From Bacteroidales bacterium (GTDB lineage: Bacteria > Bacteroidota > Bacteroidia > Bacteroidales > JAAUTT01), in NCBI GenBank assembly GCA_025361285.1, contig JANYAP010000019.1, forward strand, positions 1-61,418: 61,418 bases of DNA, in the 5' to 3' direction. The notes beneath the pieces were generated by a model. It saw nothing but the letters and a program-made list of their open reading frames with translations, made no database searches and was not told where the DNA came from. This document shows positions 22,665 to 34,182 of this stretch, piece by piece (the first letter of the stretch is position 1; each line of letters starts with the position of its first letter). Made by a program: the position numbers and the translations under genes.

Positions 22665-23042
22665 ATGGCAAGAATAGCTGGTGTAGATTTACCCAAAAAT
22701 AAAAGAGGAGAGATAGGATTAACCTACATTTTTGGCATTGGTAAGAGCTCCGCTAATAGAATTCTTTCCGAGGCTGGTATTGACAGAAATGTTAAAGTAT
22801 CAGACTGGAACGATGATCAATTAGCTAAGATTCGTTTAGTTATCAATGGCGAATTTAAAGTAGAAGGCGAACTTCGTTCTTCAGTACAACTTAGTATCAA
22901 GCGTTTGATGGATATTGGTTGTTACAGAGGTGTTCGTCACCGTCTCGGATTACCTGTAAGAGGTCAAAGTACCAAAAATAATGCACGTACCAGAAAAGGT
23001 AAGAAAAAAACTATAGCAAACAAAAAGAAGGCGACTAAATAA
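22665..23042 (+). CDS. rpsM: 30S ribosomal protein S13
   Basis: [30 protein letters not shown]. Confidence 0.99.
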   Translation: MARIAGVDLPKNKRGEIGLTYIFGIGKSSANRILSEAGIDRNVKVSDWNDDQLAKIRLVINGEFKVEGELRSSVQLSIKRLMDIGCYRGVRHRLGLPVRGQSTKNNARTRKGKKKTIANKKKATK

Positions 23043-23055
23043 GAGTAATTAGATT

Positions 23056-23445
23056 ATGGCAAAAAAGACAGGAACAGCAAAGAAAAAAGTTGTTAAAGTA
23101 GAACCGATTGGTCAGGCTCATGTTCACGCTTCCTTTAATAATATTATAGTATCCTTAACTAACATTACGGGTCAGGTAATTTCCTGGTCGTCGGCTGGTA
23201 AAATGGGATTCAAAGGATCTAAAAAGAACACTCCTTATGCTGCGCAGATGGCAGCCGCCGATTGTGCAAAAGTTGCATACGATTTAGGTTTACGTAAAGT
23301 GAAGGTATATTTAACAGGTCCTGGTGCTGGACGCGAGTCGGCTATCAGAACAATCAATAGCAACGGTATTGAAGTAACTGAAATTATTGATGTTACACCT
23401 ATGCCTCATAATGGTTGTAGACCAGCAAAAAGAAGAAGAGTATAA
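23056..23445 (+). CDS. rpsK: 30S ribosomal protein S11
   Basis: [19 protein letters not shown]...[16 protein letters not shown]. Confidence 0.99.
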   Translation: MAKKTGTAKKKVVKVEPIGQAHVHASFNNIIVSLTNITGQVISWSSAGKMGFKGSKKNTPYAAQMAAADCAKVAYDLGLRKVKVYLTGPGAGRESAIRTINSNGIEVTEIIDVTPMPHNGCRPAKRRRV

Positions 23446-23529
23446 TAATTTTAATTTTAGATTTTTAATTGACGACATGAATCGCTTTTAAAACTGAAAA
23501 TTTAAAATAAAAAAGTCAATAAAAAAGAA

Positions 23530-24138
23530 ATGGCAAGATATACAGGACCAAAAACTAGAATTGCGAGAAAATTCGGCGAACCAATTTTTGGTGCCGATAA
23601 AACATTCGAAAAAAAGAATTATCCTCCAGGACAACATGGTTTAACCAGAAAACGGAAAAAAACTTCGGAATATGGTACACAGCTAATGGAGAAACAAAAA
23701 GCCAAATATACTTATGGTGTTTTGGAGCGTCAATTCGCAAATCTTTTTGATAAAGCTCAACGTAACAAAGGCGTTACTGGCGAAGTGTTGCTTCAATTAC
23801 TTGAATCGCGGTTAGACAATGTTGTTTATCGTTTAGGTATTGCTCCAACACGTGCAGCAGCTCGTCAATTAGTTGGTCATAGGCATATTGTTGTGAATGG
23901 TCAGGTTTTGAACATTCCTTCGTATATTGTTAAAGCTGGCGAATTGGTTGGTGTACGCGAGAAATGCAAATCGATGGAAATTATTACCGATTGTTTAGCC
24001 TCTACACGCAAAAGCCGTTATTCGTGGCTTGAGTGGAATTCGGAAACAATGACTGGAAAATTCCTAAATGTTCCTGATCGTGCTGATATTCCAGAAAATA
24101 TTAAGGAGCAATTGATAGTTGAATTATATTCTAAATAA
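23530..24138 (+). CDS. rpsD: 30S ribosomal protein S4
   Basis: [21 protein letters not shown]. Confidence 0.99.
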   Translation: MARYTGPKTRIARKFGEPIFGADKTFEKKNYPPGQHGLTRKRKKTSEYGTQLMEKQKAKYTYGVLERQFANLFDKAQRNKGVTGEVLLQLLESRLDNVVYRLGIAPTRAAARQLVGHRHIVVNGQVLNIPSYIVKAGELVGVREKCKSMEIITDCLASTRKSRYSWLEWNSETMTGKFLNVPDRADIPENIKEQLIVELYSK

Positions 24139-24155
24139 AATAATACTAATCTTTT

Positions 24156-25148
24156 ATGGCAATATTAGCGTTTCAGAAGCCCGATAAGGTTGTGATGCTT
24201 GAAGCTGACGAATTTCAGGGTAAATTTGAGTTTCGGCCACTTGAACCAGGGTATGCTATTACTGTTGGTAATGCCCTGAGACGTATTCTATTATCGTCGC
24301 TTGAAGGGTATGCTATCACAAATGTACGTATCGAAGGTGTTGATCATGAGTTTTCGACAATTACAGGCGTAGTTGAGGATGTAACCGAAATAATTTTGAA
24401 TTTCAAACAAATTCGGTTCAAAAAACAAATTGAAGATACTGATGGTGAGAAGATTAATATTACTATCGGTGGTCAGAGCGAATTTAAAGCTGGCGATCTT
24501 AACAAGTACTTGAGCAACTTCAAGGTTTTAAATCCTGAGTTGGTTGTGTGCCACATGGAATCGTCGGTAAAGCTTCAATTGGAATTAACTATTCGCAAAG
24601 GAAGAGGTTATGTTCCATCGGAAGAAAATAGACCTATTGAAGCGGAAGTTGGCGTTATTGCTATCGATTCTATTCATACTCCGATAAAGAATGTTAAATA
24701 TAGTGTTGAAAATTATCGTGTTGAGCAAAAAACCGACTACGAGAAATTAGTACTCGACATTAAAACAGACGGTTCTGTTCATCCGAAGGATGCCTTGAAG
24801 GAAGCTGCTAAAATATTGATTTATCACTTCATGTTATTTTCCGATGAGAAAATTACACTCGATTCGGAAGAAAAATATGCAAACGAAGAGTTCGATGAAG
24901 AAATTCTTCACATGCGTCAAATGTTAAAGCAGAAGCTTGTAGATTTAGACCTTTCAGTACGGGCTTTAAATTGCTTAAAAGCTGCCGAGGTTGAAACATT
25001 AGGCGATCTTGTAAAATTCAATAAAAACGATTTGCTTAAATTCCGAAATTTTGGAAAGAAATCGCTAACAGAGCTTGATGCTCTGTTAGATACGATGAAT
25101 CTTTCGTTCGGAATGGATATAATAAAGTATAAATTAGACAAGGATTAA
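24156..25148 (+). CDS. rpoA: DNA-directed RNA polymerase subunit alpha
   Basis: [31 protein letters not shown]; alpha-CTD present. Confidence 0.99.
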   Translation: MAILAFQKPDKVVMLEADEFQGKFEFRPLEPGYAITVGNALRRILLSSLEGYAITNVRIEGVDHEFSTITGVVEDVTEIILNFKQIRFKKQIEDTDGEKINITIGGQSEFKAGDLNKYLSNFKVLNPELVVCHMESSVKLQLELTIRKGRGYVPSEENRPIEAEVGVIAIDSIHTPIKNVKYSVENYRVEQKTDYEKLVLDIKTDGSVHPKDALKEAAKILIYHFMLFSDEKITLDSEEKYANEEFDEEILHMRQMLKQKLVDLDLSVRALNCLKAAEVETLGDLVKFNKNDLLKFRNFGKKSLTELDALLDTMNLSFGMDIIKYKLDKD

Positions 25149-25153
25149 CAGAA

Positions 25154-25660
25154 ATGAGACATTCAATTAAGGGCAACCACCTAAGTAGAACCAGCTCGCA
25201 TCGCAGTGCTTTACTTTCGAATATGGCAGCATCGCTTATTCTTAAAAAAAGAATTGCAACAACAATAGCTAAAGCCAAGGCTTTAAGGGTTTATGTGGAG
25301 CCACTTTTAACAAAATCAAAAGAAGATACTACACATTCTCGACGAGTTGTATTTAGTTACCTGCAAGAGAAACACGCTGTAACTGAGTTGTTTAGAGAAG
25401 TATCTCCTAAAATTATTAACCGTCCAGGAGGTTATACACGTATATTGAGAACTGGCTTTCGCCATGGCGATAACGCCGATATGTGTATTATAGAACTGGT
25501 TGATTATAACGAGAATATGCTTAATGCTGCTACGGGCAAAGCCAAAGCTGCTAAGAAAAGCCGTCGCGGTAGCGCTAAGAAAAAAGTTGGAGAAGTAGTT
25601 GCTGGCATTGCTGCAGAAAGCAAAAAATCAGTTGACGATACTACATCGGAGAATAAATAA
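25154..25660 (+). CDS. rplQ: 50S ribosomal protein L17 with Lys/Ala-rich C-terminal extension
   Basis: [29 protein letters not shown]. Confidence 0.98.
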   Translation: MRHSIKGNHLSRTSSHRSALLSNMAASLILKKRIATTIAKAKALRVYVEPLLTKSKEDTTHSRRVVFSYLQEKHAVTELFREVSPKIINRPGGYTRILRTGFRHGDNADMCIIELVDYNENMLNAATGKAKAAKKSRRGSAKKKVGEVVAGIAAESKKSVDDTTSENK

Positions 25661-25679
25661 TAACATAAAATGCAATCGT

Positions 25680-25712
25680 AAAGGGATATGGTGTAAACTT
25701 TATCCCTTTTTT
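25680..25712 (+). terminator. Intrinsic terminator at the end of the ribosomal super-operon
   Basis: AAAGGGATA...TATCCCTTTTTT. Confidence 0.8.
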
Positions 25713-25725
25713 AAGTTTAATATAA

Positions 25726-27021
<1,296 letters not shown>

Positions 27022-27036
27022 TTTTCAATTTTTTAT

Positions 27037-27072
27037 AAAAAAGGGGCAGCGTAAAATACTGCCCCTTTTTTA
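27037..27072 (+). terminator. Intrinsic terminator after eno
   Basis: AAAAAAGGGGCAG-cgtaaaata-CTGCCCCTTTTTT. Confidence 0.9.
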
Positions 27073-27167
27073 TTTGTATATTCGTACAACTTTATCTTTT
27101 TTTTGTTACATTAGTGGTTATAGTTTGTAGATAATTATTAGTTGGTAATGAGCTAAAAATAAGCAAC

Positions 27168-28481
27168 ATGTCGAAATTGAAGGAAAAGTTGTACGAAAAA
27201 ATTGAGGAATGGCGTCCTCGAACTCAAAGGTTGATGGAGGAATATGGCGATGTGGTTGTCGATAAGGTAACCATAAGTCAGATAATTGGAGGTATGCGCG
27301 ACATACAATGTCTTGTAACCGATATTTCAAATCTCGATGCGGCTGAAGGTATTAGATATAGAGGTTACACACTTCCTGAGGTGTTTGACAAACTACCAAA
27401 AGCGCCTGGAGCTGAGTTTCCTTATGTGGAAGGGTGTTTGTATTTACTACTTACAGGCGATGTACCTACTGAATTAGAAGTACAAGAGTTGATTGACGAA
27501 CTTTCGAAGCGTAGGATTTTGCCACATTATGTATATGACGTAATTGATGCTTTTCCTACTAATAGTCATCCAATGGCTATGTTTTCGTCGGCTATTCTTA
27601 CAATGAGTAGGGAGAGTCTTTTTGCTATGAAATATGAACAAGGTATGCGTAAGCAGGATTACTGGAATCCTATGTACGAGGACTCGCTAAACTTGTTGGC
27701 TAAACTTCCTGAAATAGCCACATATATATATGCCAAATTATATCGCGACAGCAAGATTATCGAAAGTAATCCTTTTCTAGATTTCGGCGCAAACTTTGCT
27801 TTTATGATGGGGATTGCGAAGCCTTATGACGATGTTTCGCGAATGCATTTTATATTACATGCCGATCACGAAAGTGGAAATGTAAGCGCTCATACAGGAC
27901 ATTTAGTAGGTAGTTCGTTGTCGGATATATATTTATGTATTTCGGCGATGATTAATGGATTGGCTGGTCCGTTGCACGGTTTGGCTAACCAAGAAGTTTT
28001 AAAATGGCTGCTCGATGTAATGGAAAAAATGGGAGGGAAGGTTCCAACTGAAGATGAAATGAAAAAATTCGTTTGGGACACTCTTAAATCGGGGCAAGTG
28101 ATTCCTGGCTTTGGGCATGCCGTATTACGCAAAACCGACCCTCGTTATACATTACAACACGAGTTTGCACTTAAACATATTGGCAATGAGGTTATTACAA
28201 AATATGTTGATATGTTATATCGAATAGTGCCTCCAATATTATTAGAGCAGGGTAAGGCTAAGAATCCATGGCCTAATGTGGATGCGCATTCTGGCGCTAT
28301 TCAGTGGCATTACGGAGTTAGGGAGTACGACTTTTACACCGTTTTATTTGGAATAGGAAGGTCGATTGGTATTTGTGCTAATATTGTATGGGATAGGGCT
28401 TTAGGCTATTCTTTGGAACGACCTAAGTCGGTTACTACCGATATGTTGGAAAACATTGTAGCACAATCGAAAAAAGCATAA
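27168..28481 (+). CDS. Citrate synthase, eukaryotic/mitochondrial-like type
   Basis: GLAGPLHGLANQEVLKWL, VIPGFGHAVLRKTDPRY, NVDAHSGAIQWHYG, RALGYSLERPKSVTT. Confidence 0.95.
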   Translation: MSKLKEKLYEKIEEWRPRTQRLMEEYGDVVVDKVTISQIIGGMRDIQCLVTDISNLDAAEGIRYRGYTLPEVFDKLPKAPGAEFPYVEGCLYLLLTGDVPTELEVQELIDELSKRRILPHYVYDVIDAFPTNSHPMAMFSSAILTMSRESLFAMKYEQGMRKQDYWNPMYEDSLNLLAKLPEIATYIYAKLYRDSKIIESNPFLDFGANFAFMMGIAKPYDDVSRMHFILHADHESGNVSAHTGHLVGSSLSDIYLCISAMINGLAGPLHGLANQEVLKWLLDVMEKMGGKVPTEDEMKKFVWDTLKSGQVIPGFGHAVLRKTDPRYTLQHEFALKHIGNEVITKYVDMLYRIVPPILLEQGKAKNPWPNVDAHSGAIQWHYGVREYDFYTVLFGIGRSIGICANIVWDRALGYSLERPKSVTTDMLENIVAQSKKA

Positions 28482-28502
28482 TTATTCAAACCTTTATAAT
28501 TC

Positions 28503-28534
28503 AGCGACTTAATTATATTTGAGTCGCTTTTTTA
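28503..28534 (+). terminator. Intrinsic terminator after the citrate synthase gene
   Basis: AGCGACT...AGTCGCTTTTTTA, ending just before the next gene. Confidence 0.75.
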
Positions 28535-28544
28535 TTTTATCGCT

Positions 28545-30470
28545 ATGCCATATAATAGTCTGAATGAGTTTGTTGAAAAACTCGAACAAGCGAATGAGCT
28601 TATAAGAATATCGTCGTTTGTTAACCCCGAGCTTGAAATTGCCGAAATTACCGATAGGTTTTCTAAGCAACTAGGTGGCGGGAAAGCTTTGCTGTTTGAG
28701 AATACGGGCTTGGCCTTTCCTGTTTTAACCAATACTTTAGGATCGTACAAACGAATTTGTTTGGCATTTGGCATGGATAAACTCGACGATTTTGGACGAG
28801 ATTTGGATATTTTAATTAAAGGCGTTACTTCCGAAAAAAAATCGTTTTTTGCCAAGTTCAATGTTTTAATGTCGGTAAGCGAAGTAGGTTCGTGGATGCC
28901 TAAATTGGTTTCAGGACGAGGTAAATGCCAAGAGGTTGTAAATATAACGCCAGACTTGTCGATATTACCAATTTTGAAATGTTGGCCTGCCGATGGCGGA
29001 AAGTTCATTACATTACCACTGGTTCATACCAAGGATCCTATTACAGGTATTAGAAACGTTGGAATGTATCGTATGCAGGTGCTTGATAATGTTACAACTG
29101 GAATGCATTGGCATAGGCATAAAACTGGTGCACGACATTACGAAGAATACAAAAAGCTAGGCCTGAAAATGCCTGTGGCTATTGCCCTTGGAGGCGATCC
29201 TATTTATACTTATGTTGCCACAGCTCCTTTGCCCAATCAAATAGACGAATATATTTTGGCTGGCATTATTCGAAAGAAAAAAGTTGAACTTGTAAAGTGC
29301 ATAACTCAGGATATTGAAGTGCCAAAAGATGCCGATATTATTATTGAAGGATATGTAGATACTACAGAGGATTTATTTTGGGAAGGACCGTTTGGAGATC
29401 ATACAGGTTTTTATTCACTCGAAGATTGGTATCCAAAATTTCATGTAACCTGCATTACTCATAGGCGCAACGCTATTTACCCCGCTACCATTGTGGGTAT
29501 TCCTCCACAGGAAGATGCTTGGATTGCTAAGGCTACCGAGCGACTTTTTTTGGTACCGATGAAACTATCGCTTGCTCCCGAACTTATTGACATTGATTTA
29601 CCTACGGCTGGGGTAGCGCATAATTTTGCTATTCTGAAAATAGAAAAACGATACCCAGGCCAAGGTTTAAAAGTTATTAGCTCGCTTTGGGGAGCTGGGC
29701 AAATGATGTTCAATAAGGTAATGTTAATAGTTGATGAAGAGGTAGATATACACGATTACAATTCGTTGTTTCGTAACGTAATTGGTAATCTGCGAATTTC
29801 CGAGGATTTATTGTTTGGCAGAGGACCACTTGATGTATTAGATCATTCGTCGAATAAATTTGCCTTTGGCAGCAAGTTGGGGATTGACGCTACTAAAAAG
29901 TTTCCTGAGGAAATTTCAAGTACTTGTAAAACCGATAGTTTTGTTAATACTATAGATTGGGCTAGCTTTTTGTTAAAACACCCTGAAATTAAAGGTGTTA
30001 ATAAGACATTGCTCGATCAACATATACCAGTTTTTCTTTTTACTGTAAAAGACGAGTTTAAAAAGGAAGTTTGTAGTATTTCGGAACAAATTTCGCGTGA
30101 AGCGGAACTTATTGGTGTTAAATTGATTGCGTGTTTCGACTCGGTAATTGATATTAGTGATTTATATGTAATTTGTTGGCAAATTCTTAGCAATATCGAT
30201 CCGGAACGCGATTGTAAAATTATTTTCAGAGATGGGAATTTGGCAGGAAGTTTATGTGTTGACGCAACATCTAAAACGTTTGAATATCATTGCTTTACAC
30301 GACCATGGCCAAACATTGTTGTCTCAGATCAGGAAACTATTAATAATGTTGATAGTAAATGGGATAGTTATTTTTCTGAAAAATTTATTAAGTCGCCGTC
30401 TCTTAATTATCAGGCCTTAAGCAAGGGTAATGGGGCAATTGCATCGAAAAATTTGGAGCACAAAGGCTAG
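28545..30470 (+). CDS. UbiD family decarboxylase
   Basis: GMYRMQVLDNVTTGMHWHRHKTGARHY, LFWEGPFGDHTGFYS; 641 aa. Confidence 0.9.
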   Translation: MPYNSLNEFVEKLEQANELIRISSFVNPELEIAEITDRFSKQLGGGKALLFENTGLAFPVLTNTLGSYKRICLAFGMDKLDDFGRDLDILIKGVTSEKKSFFAKFNVLMSVSEVGSWMPKLVSGRGKCQEVVNITPDLSILPILKCWPADGGKFITLPLVHTKDPITGIRNVGMYRMQVLDNVTTGMHWHRHKTGARHYEEYKKLGLKMPVAIALGGDPIYTYVATAPLPNQIDEYILAGIIRKKKVELVKCITQDIEVPKDADIIIEGYVDTTEDLFWEGPFGDHTGFYSLEDWYPKFHVTCITHRRNAIYPATIVGIPPQEDAWIAKATERLFLVPMKLSLAPELIDIDLPTAGVAHNFAILKIEKRYPGQGLKVISSLWGAGQMMFNKVMLIVDEEVDIHDYNSLFRNVIGNLRISEDLLFGRGPLDVLDHSSNKFAFGSKLGIDATKKFPEEISSTCKTDSFVNTIDWASFLLKHPEIKGVNKTLLDQHIPVFLFTVKDEFKKEVCSISEQISREAELIGVKLIACFDSVIDISDLYVICWQILSNIDPERDCKIIFRDGNLAGSLCVDATSKTFEYHCFTRPWPNIVVSDQETINNVDSKWDSYFSEKFIKSPSLNYQALSKGNGAIASKNLEHKG

Positions 30471-30526
30471 AGTAATAGGAAATATGGGTAATTAGCATTA
30501 AATTAGCAAGAGAGATAGATATTGGT

Positions 30527-33500
30527 ATGCTGCGACTTTTTTTTGGCCTTTTACTAATTGGATTACAATTAAACTGCACCGTTACAGGTCAGATTAGTTT
30601 TCCTGAAGCACGTCTTTTTACCGTAAAGGATGGACTGTCTCAGTCGAAAATTAATGCGATACTGCAGGATACAAGAGGTTTTCTATGGGTTGGCACTCAG
30701 GACGGTTTGAATAGGTACGATGGATATGACTTTGTGAATTATAAGCACGAACCGTTTAATACCAACTCGTTGTCGAACAGTTATATAAATGCAATAAGCG
30801 AAGATAAAAACGGTGTTTTGTGGATAGCAACCAATAAAGGGTTTAATAGTTTTGATGTTCGTAATGGTTTATTTAAGAGTTACTTAAACAATCCTATAAA
30901 AAACAACACATTATCGGACAATGTTGTACTAAACGTGTTTGTTGACTCGAAAGGGTTAATATGGGTAAAAACGCTAAAGTCGCTCGATTTATTTGACCCA
31001 AAGACTCAATCGTTTGTAAGATACGCCCATTACCACGATGTTTTTCATTTCGTTCAAGGCAATGTTCCATTCCCGATATGCGAGGATAAAAAAGGAAGGT
31101 TATGGGTTGGAACTAAGGACGGACTTTTTAATTTCGGTAGGGAGTTAGCACTTTTTAACCGCTATATTTCGTTAGATTACAATGTAAAGAGTTTAAGTTC
31201 CAACGAAGTGCGTGCGGCATCGGTTGACAAAAATGGAATTATTTGGATTGGCACAGCTAATGGCCTGAATTCGTTTGATGTTGAAAAGAATGAATTTCGG
31301 AGATATTATCACGACCCTAGTTCGAAGCAACTTGTTAACGTTAATAAAATTAATGCTTTATATCACGATAAGTTAGGGCAGTTATGGGTTGGTACCACGC
31401 AAGGGTTATATAGTTTCGATAAAAAAACCGAAAGCTTTCAATTAGCATCATCGAAAAATGTTGATGTCTTTAAAATGCCCATTTTTTCCATTATTGAGGA
31501 TAATTCGGGGGTTTTTTGGGTAGGAACACTGAAGGGATTAATTAAAATTAGTGTTCGAAAACCAAAGGTAAAGGTTTATCGATCAAATGAAAACGCACTT
31601 TACAATTTCTCCTCCGACGATATTGGCGCAATATATCCTGACGGAAACGAAATTGTAATGCTTGGAACCTTGGGTAAGGGCTTAAATATATTCAATATTA
31701 AGACGTTACAAAATAAAGTCGTCTATTTTGAACGGAAAGGCGTTGAAAACGATAATAGTATTCACGTTATTTTTAAAATTTCTCCCGAAAAATTCTTGAT
31801 TGGCACTAATAATGGCATAACAGTGTATAATCCGATAAGGGACGACTATCATAATCTTTGCGCTGAAGGCATTTCGGGTTGCGATGATTTATCGCAGAAT
31901 AGAGTTAATGCCATATTGAAGGACAAAAATGGTAAATATTGGATTGGCACAGCCCATGGCTTATTTAAATTTGATGCGGAAAGGAAAGTCTTGGTTTCGT
32001 TTTTTAACAACCCCAGAATAAAAAAATCGATATGCAATAATACCATTTACAGTTTGAAGGCCGATAATCTTGGCAATATTTGGATAGGTACCGAAAATGG
32101 GCTCGATTATCTAAATATTGCTAATGAACAATTTACACATTTCGAAACCGATAGCAAAGGAAAGCCTTTACTTAGCAGTTCAACCGTTTACTGTTTAAAT
32201 TTCGATTCGAAGAATATGCTATGGTTAGGCACAGCCTCGGGTTTGAATAGATTAAATACGGTTGATAAAACGGTAAAAATGATTACCGAAAGCGATGGAT
32301 TGTCGAATAATTTGATTTACACTATTGAATTTGATAAGGCTGATAATGTTTGGGTTAGTACAAATAGTGGTATAAATTTAGTAAATACCAAAACGTTCGC
32401 AATTCGATCGTTCGATGTTTCGGATGGTTTACAGGATTATGAATTTAATTTTAATTCGGCCGCTCATAACGAAAAGGGAGAGCTGTTGTTTGGAGGTGTT
32501 TCGGGATTTAATGTTTTTTGGCCCGATTCGTTGACTGACAATAAGATAGTTCCGCCAGTAGTGCTTACTTCTATCGAAATTATTACCGAGTTCGGGAAAC
32601 TGCAAACGCTAAACCCCTTTTTGGAGAAAATAGTTATCCCATACAGAACTAACGTTTTTACGGTTAATTTTTCGGCTCTCGATTATAAACTACCAGCAAA
32701 AAATGCTTATGCATACAAGTTTTATTCCGATAATGAGAGCGACTGGATTAATATTGGAACCAAACATTCCGCAACATTCTCGAACCTTAAACCCGGCAAT
32801 TACACTTTAAAAATTAAGGGTTCGAATAACGACTTGCTCTGGAACGAAAATGGCGTTTCTATCATTATAAGCGTAGAGTCGCCTATTTGGCTTAAACCGC
32901 AAGCTTTTTATGTGTATATATTTTTGCTAATCATTTTCGTTCTGCTAGTTTATCGTTATCGTATTTTTAACTTACGCCAAACAAATAGAATTTTAAAAGA
33001 AAAGGAAGTTGCTTCCATCGAAATTGAGCGGCAGAAAGAACTGTTAGCTATTAAGAATAAGAACATTACCGACAGTATTAATTACGCTAAGCGAATTCAG
33101 GAAGCGTTGATGCCATCTGCTAAATTTTTCCGTAAAATTCTTCCCGATTCCTTTATTTTGCATCAACCTAAGGATATTGTTAGCGGCGATTTTTTCTGGA
33201 TTAGTGAAAGGGGCAAAAAAATATATGTTGCCGCCGTAGATTGCACTGGCCATGGTGTTCCTGGTGCTTTTATGTCGATAATTGGTTTTGAATTGTTTCG
33301 CAAAATAACGCACAACCAATATATCGACGATCCGTCGCATATACTTAACATATTAAATAGAGAGTTCGAGGAAATTTTTAAAGACGTTGATAGTGTTGCC
33401 TTGAAGGACGGAATGGATATAGCTTTTTGCGTAATTGATAAGGAGTCGAAAGTTTTGGAGTTTTCTGGAGCCGTAAACCCTATTTATCTGATACGAGAGA

Positions 33501-33838
33501 ATAACATAACAGAAATTAGAGGTGCACGTTTTTCGGTGGGGCTCGACGATATTGACGAGGAGGTGCAATCGTTTGAAAATAAGCAGATTGTGCTTCAGGA
33601 CGACGATGTAATTTACTTGTTTTCCGATGGTTATGCCGATCAGTTTGGCGGTCCTGAGGGTAAGAAGTTTAAATATAGGCGTTTCAGGCATTTATTGCTC
33701 ACAATACATCAGTACCCAATGGAGGAACAACAGCGACTACTGCTCGAACGCATTAATAGGTGGAAGGACGGTTTTGAGCAAGTTGATGATATACTTGTTA
33801 TTGGCTTCCGCCCCAATTTTAATAAGTTAGTTTTTTAA
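30527..33838 (+). CDS. Two-component regulator propeller / Y_Y_Y sensor fused to SpoIIE (PP2C-type) phosphatase
   Basis: Repeated 'G.lWVGT..GL..fd' propeller motifs, TM segment near aa 795-815, then YVAAVDCTGHGVPGAFMS and DDILVIGF. Confidence 0.9.
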   Translation: MLRLFFGLLLIGLQLNCTVTGQISFPEARLFTVKDGLSQSKINAILQDTRGFLWVGTQDGLNRYDGYDFVNYKHEPFNTNSLSNSYINAISEDKNGVLWIATNKGFNSFDVRNGLFKSYLNNPIKNNTLSDNVVLNVFVDSKGLIWVKTLKSLDLFDPKTQSFVRYAHYHDVFHFVQGNVPFPICEDKKGRLWVGTKDGLFNFGRELALFNRYISLDYNVKSLSSNEVRAASVDKNGIIWIGTANGLNSFDVEKNEFRRYYHDPSSKQLVNVNKINALYHDKLGQLWVGTTQGLYSFDKKTESFQLASSKNVDVFKMPIFSIIEDNSGVFWVGTLKGLIKISVRKPKVKVYRSNENALYNFSSDDIGAIYPDGNEIVMLGTLGKGLNIFNIKTLQNKVVYFERKGVENDNSIHVIFKISPEKFLIGTNNGITVYNPIRDDYHNLCAEGISGCDDLSQNRVNAILKDKNGKYWIGTAHGLFKFDAERKVLVSFFNNPRIKKSICNNTIYSLKADNLGNIWIGTENGLDYLNIANEQFTHFETDSKGKPLLSSSTVYCLNFDSKNMLWLGTASGLNRLNTVDKTVKMITESDGLSNNLIYTIEFDKADNVWVSTNSGINLVNTKTFAIRSFDVSDGLQDYEFNFNSAAHNEKGELLFGGVSGFNVFWPDSLTDNKIVPPVVLTSIEIITEFGKLQTLNPFLEKIVIPYRTNVFTVNFSALDYKLPAKNAYAYKFYSDNESDWINIGTKHSATFSNLKPGNYTLKIKGSNNDLLWNENGVSIIISVESPIWLKPQAFYVYIFLLIIFVLLVYRYRIFNLRQTNRILKEKEVASIEIERQKELLAIKNKNITDSINYAKRIQEALMPSAKFFRKILPDSFILHQPKDIVSGDFFWISERGKKIYVAAVDCTGHGVPGAFMSIIGFELFRKITHNQYIDDPSHILNILNREFEEIFKDVDSVALKDGMDIAFCVIDKESKVLEFSGAVNPIYLIRENNITEIRGARFSVGLDDIDEEVQSFENKQIVLQDDDVIYLFSDGYADQFGGPEGKKFKYRRFRHLLLTIHQYPMEEQQRLLLERINRWKDGFEQVDDILVIGFRPNFNKLVF

Positions 33839-33986
33839 GGGATTATGTAAGCAAAAAATGATATTTTTGAACTAAATAATCTGAAGTTTGTTACAATAAT
33901 TATAATTATCCTTTAACAACATGGCATATAGCATTGTATACAATAGTTTTTTTGAATTAGCAACCACAATAAAACGATGTTGTTGG

Positions 33987-34136
33987 TAATTACAATAGTT
34001 CGGTAAACTTTCAACATGGATTTTTTAACTATTTGATTTGGTGCAATTTGGAGTTTTTGTGGTTTGGCGGCAAAAAATATGTTATAGTTACCAAACACCA
34101 AGACCCATAAAAAAGTTTACCGAAGTATGGTAATTA
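33987..34136. repeat. 24-bp inverted repeats enclosing a 102-nt spacer upstream of cysE
   Basis: 33987-34010 taattacaatagttcggtaaactt vs 34113-34136 aagtttaccgaagtatggtaatta; 22/24 complementary. Confidence 0.7.
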
Positions 34137-34182
34137 GGTTTCGTTTTAATTCTTTCATAAATTTTATCAGAAATTATTGTAT

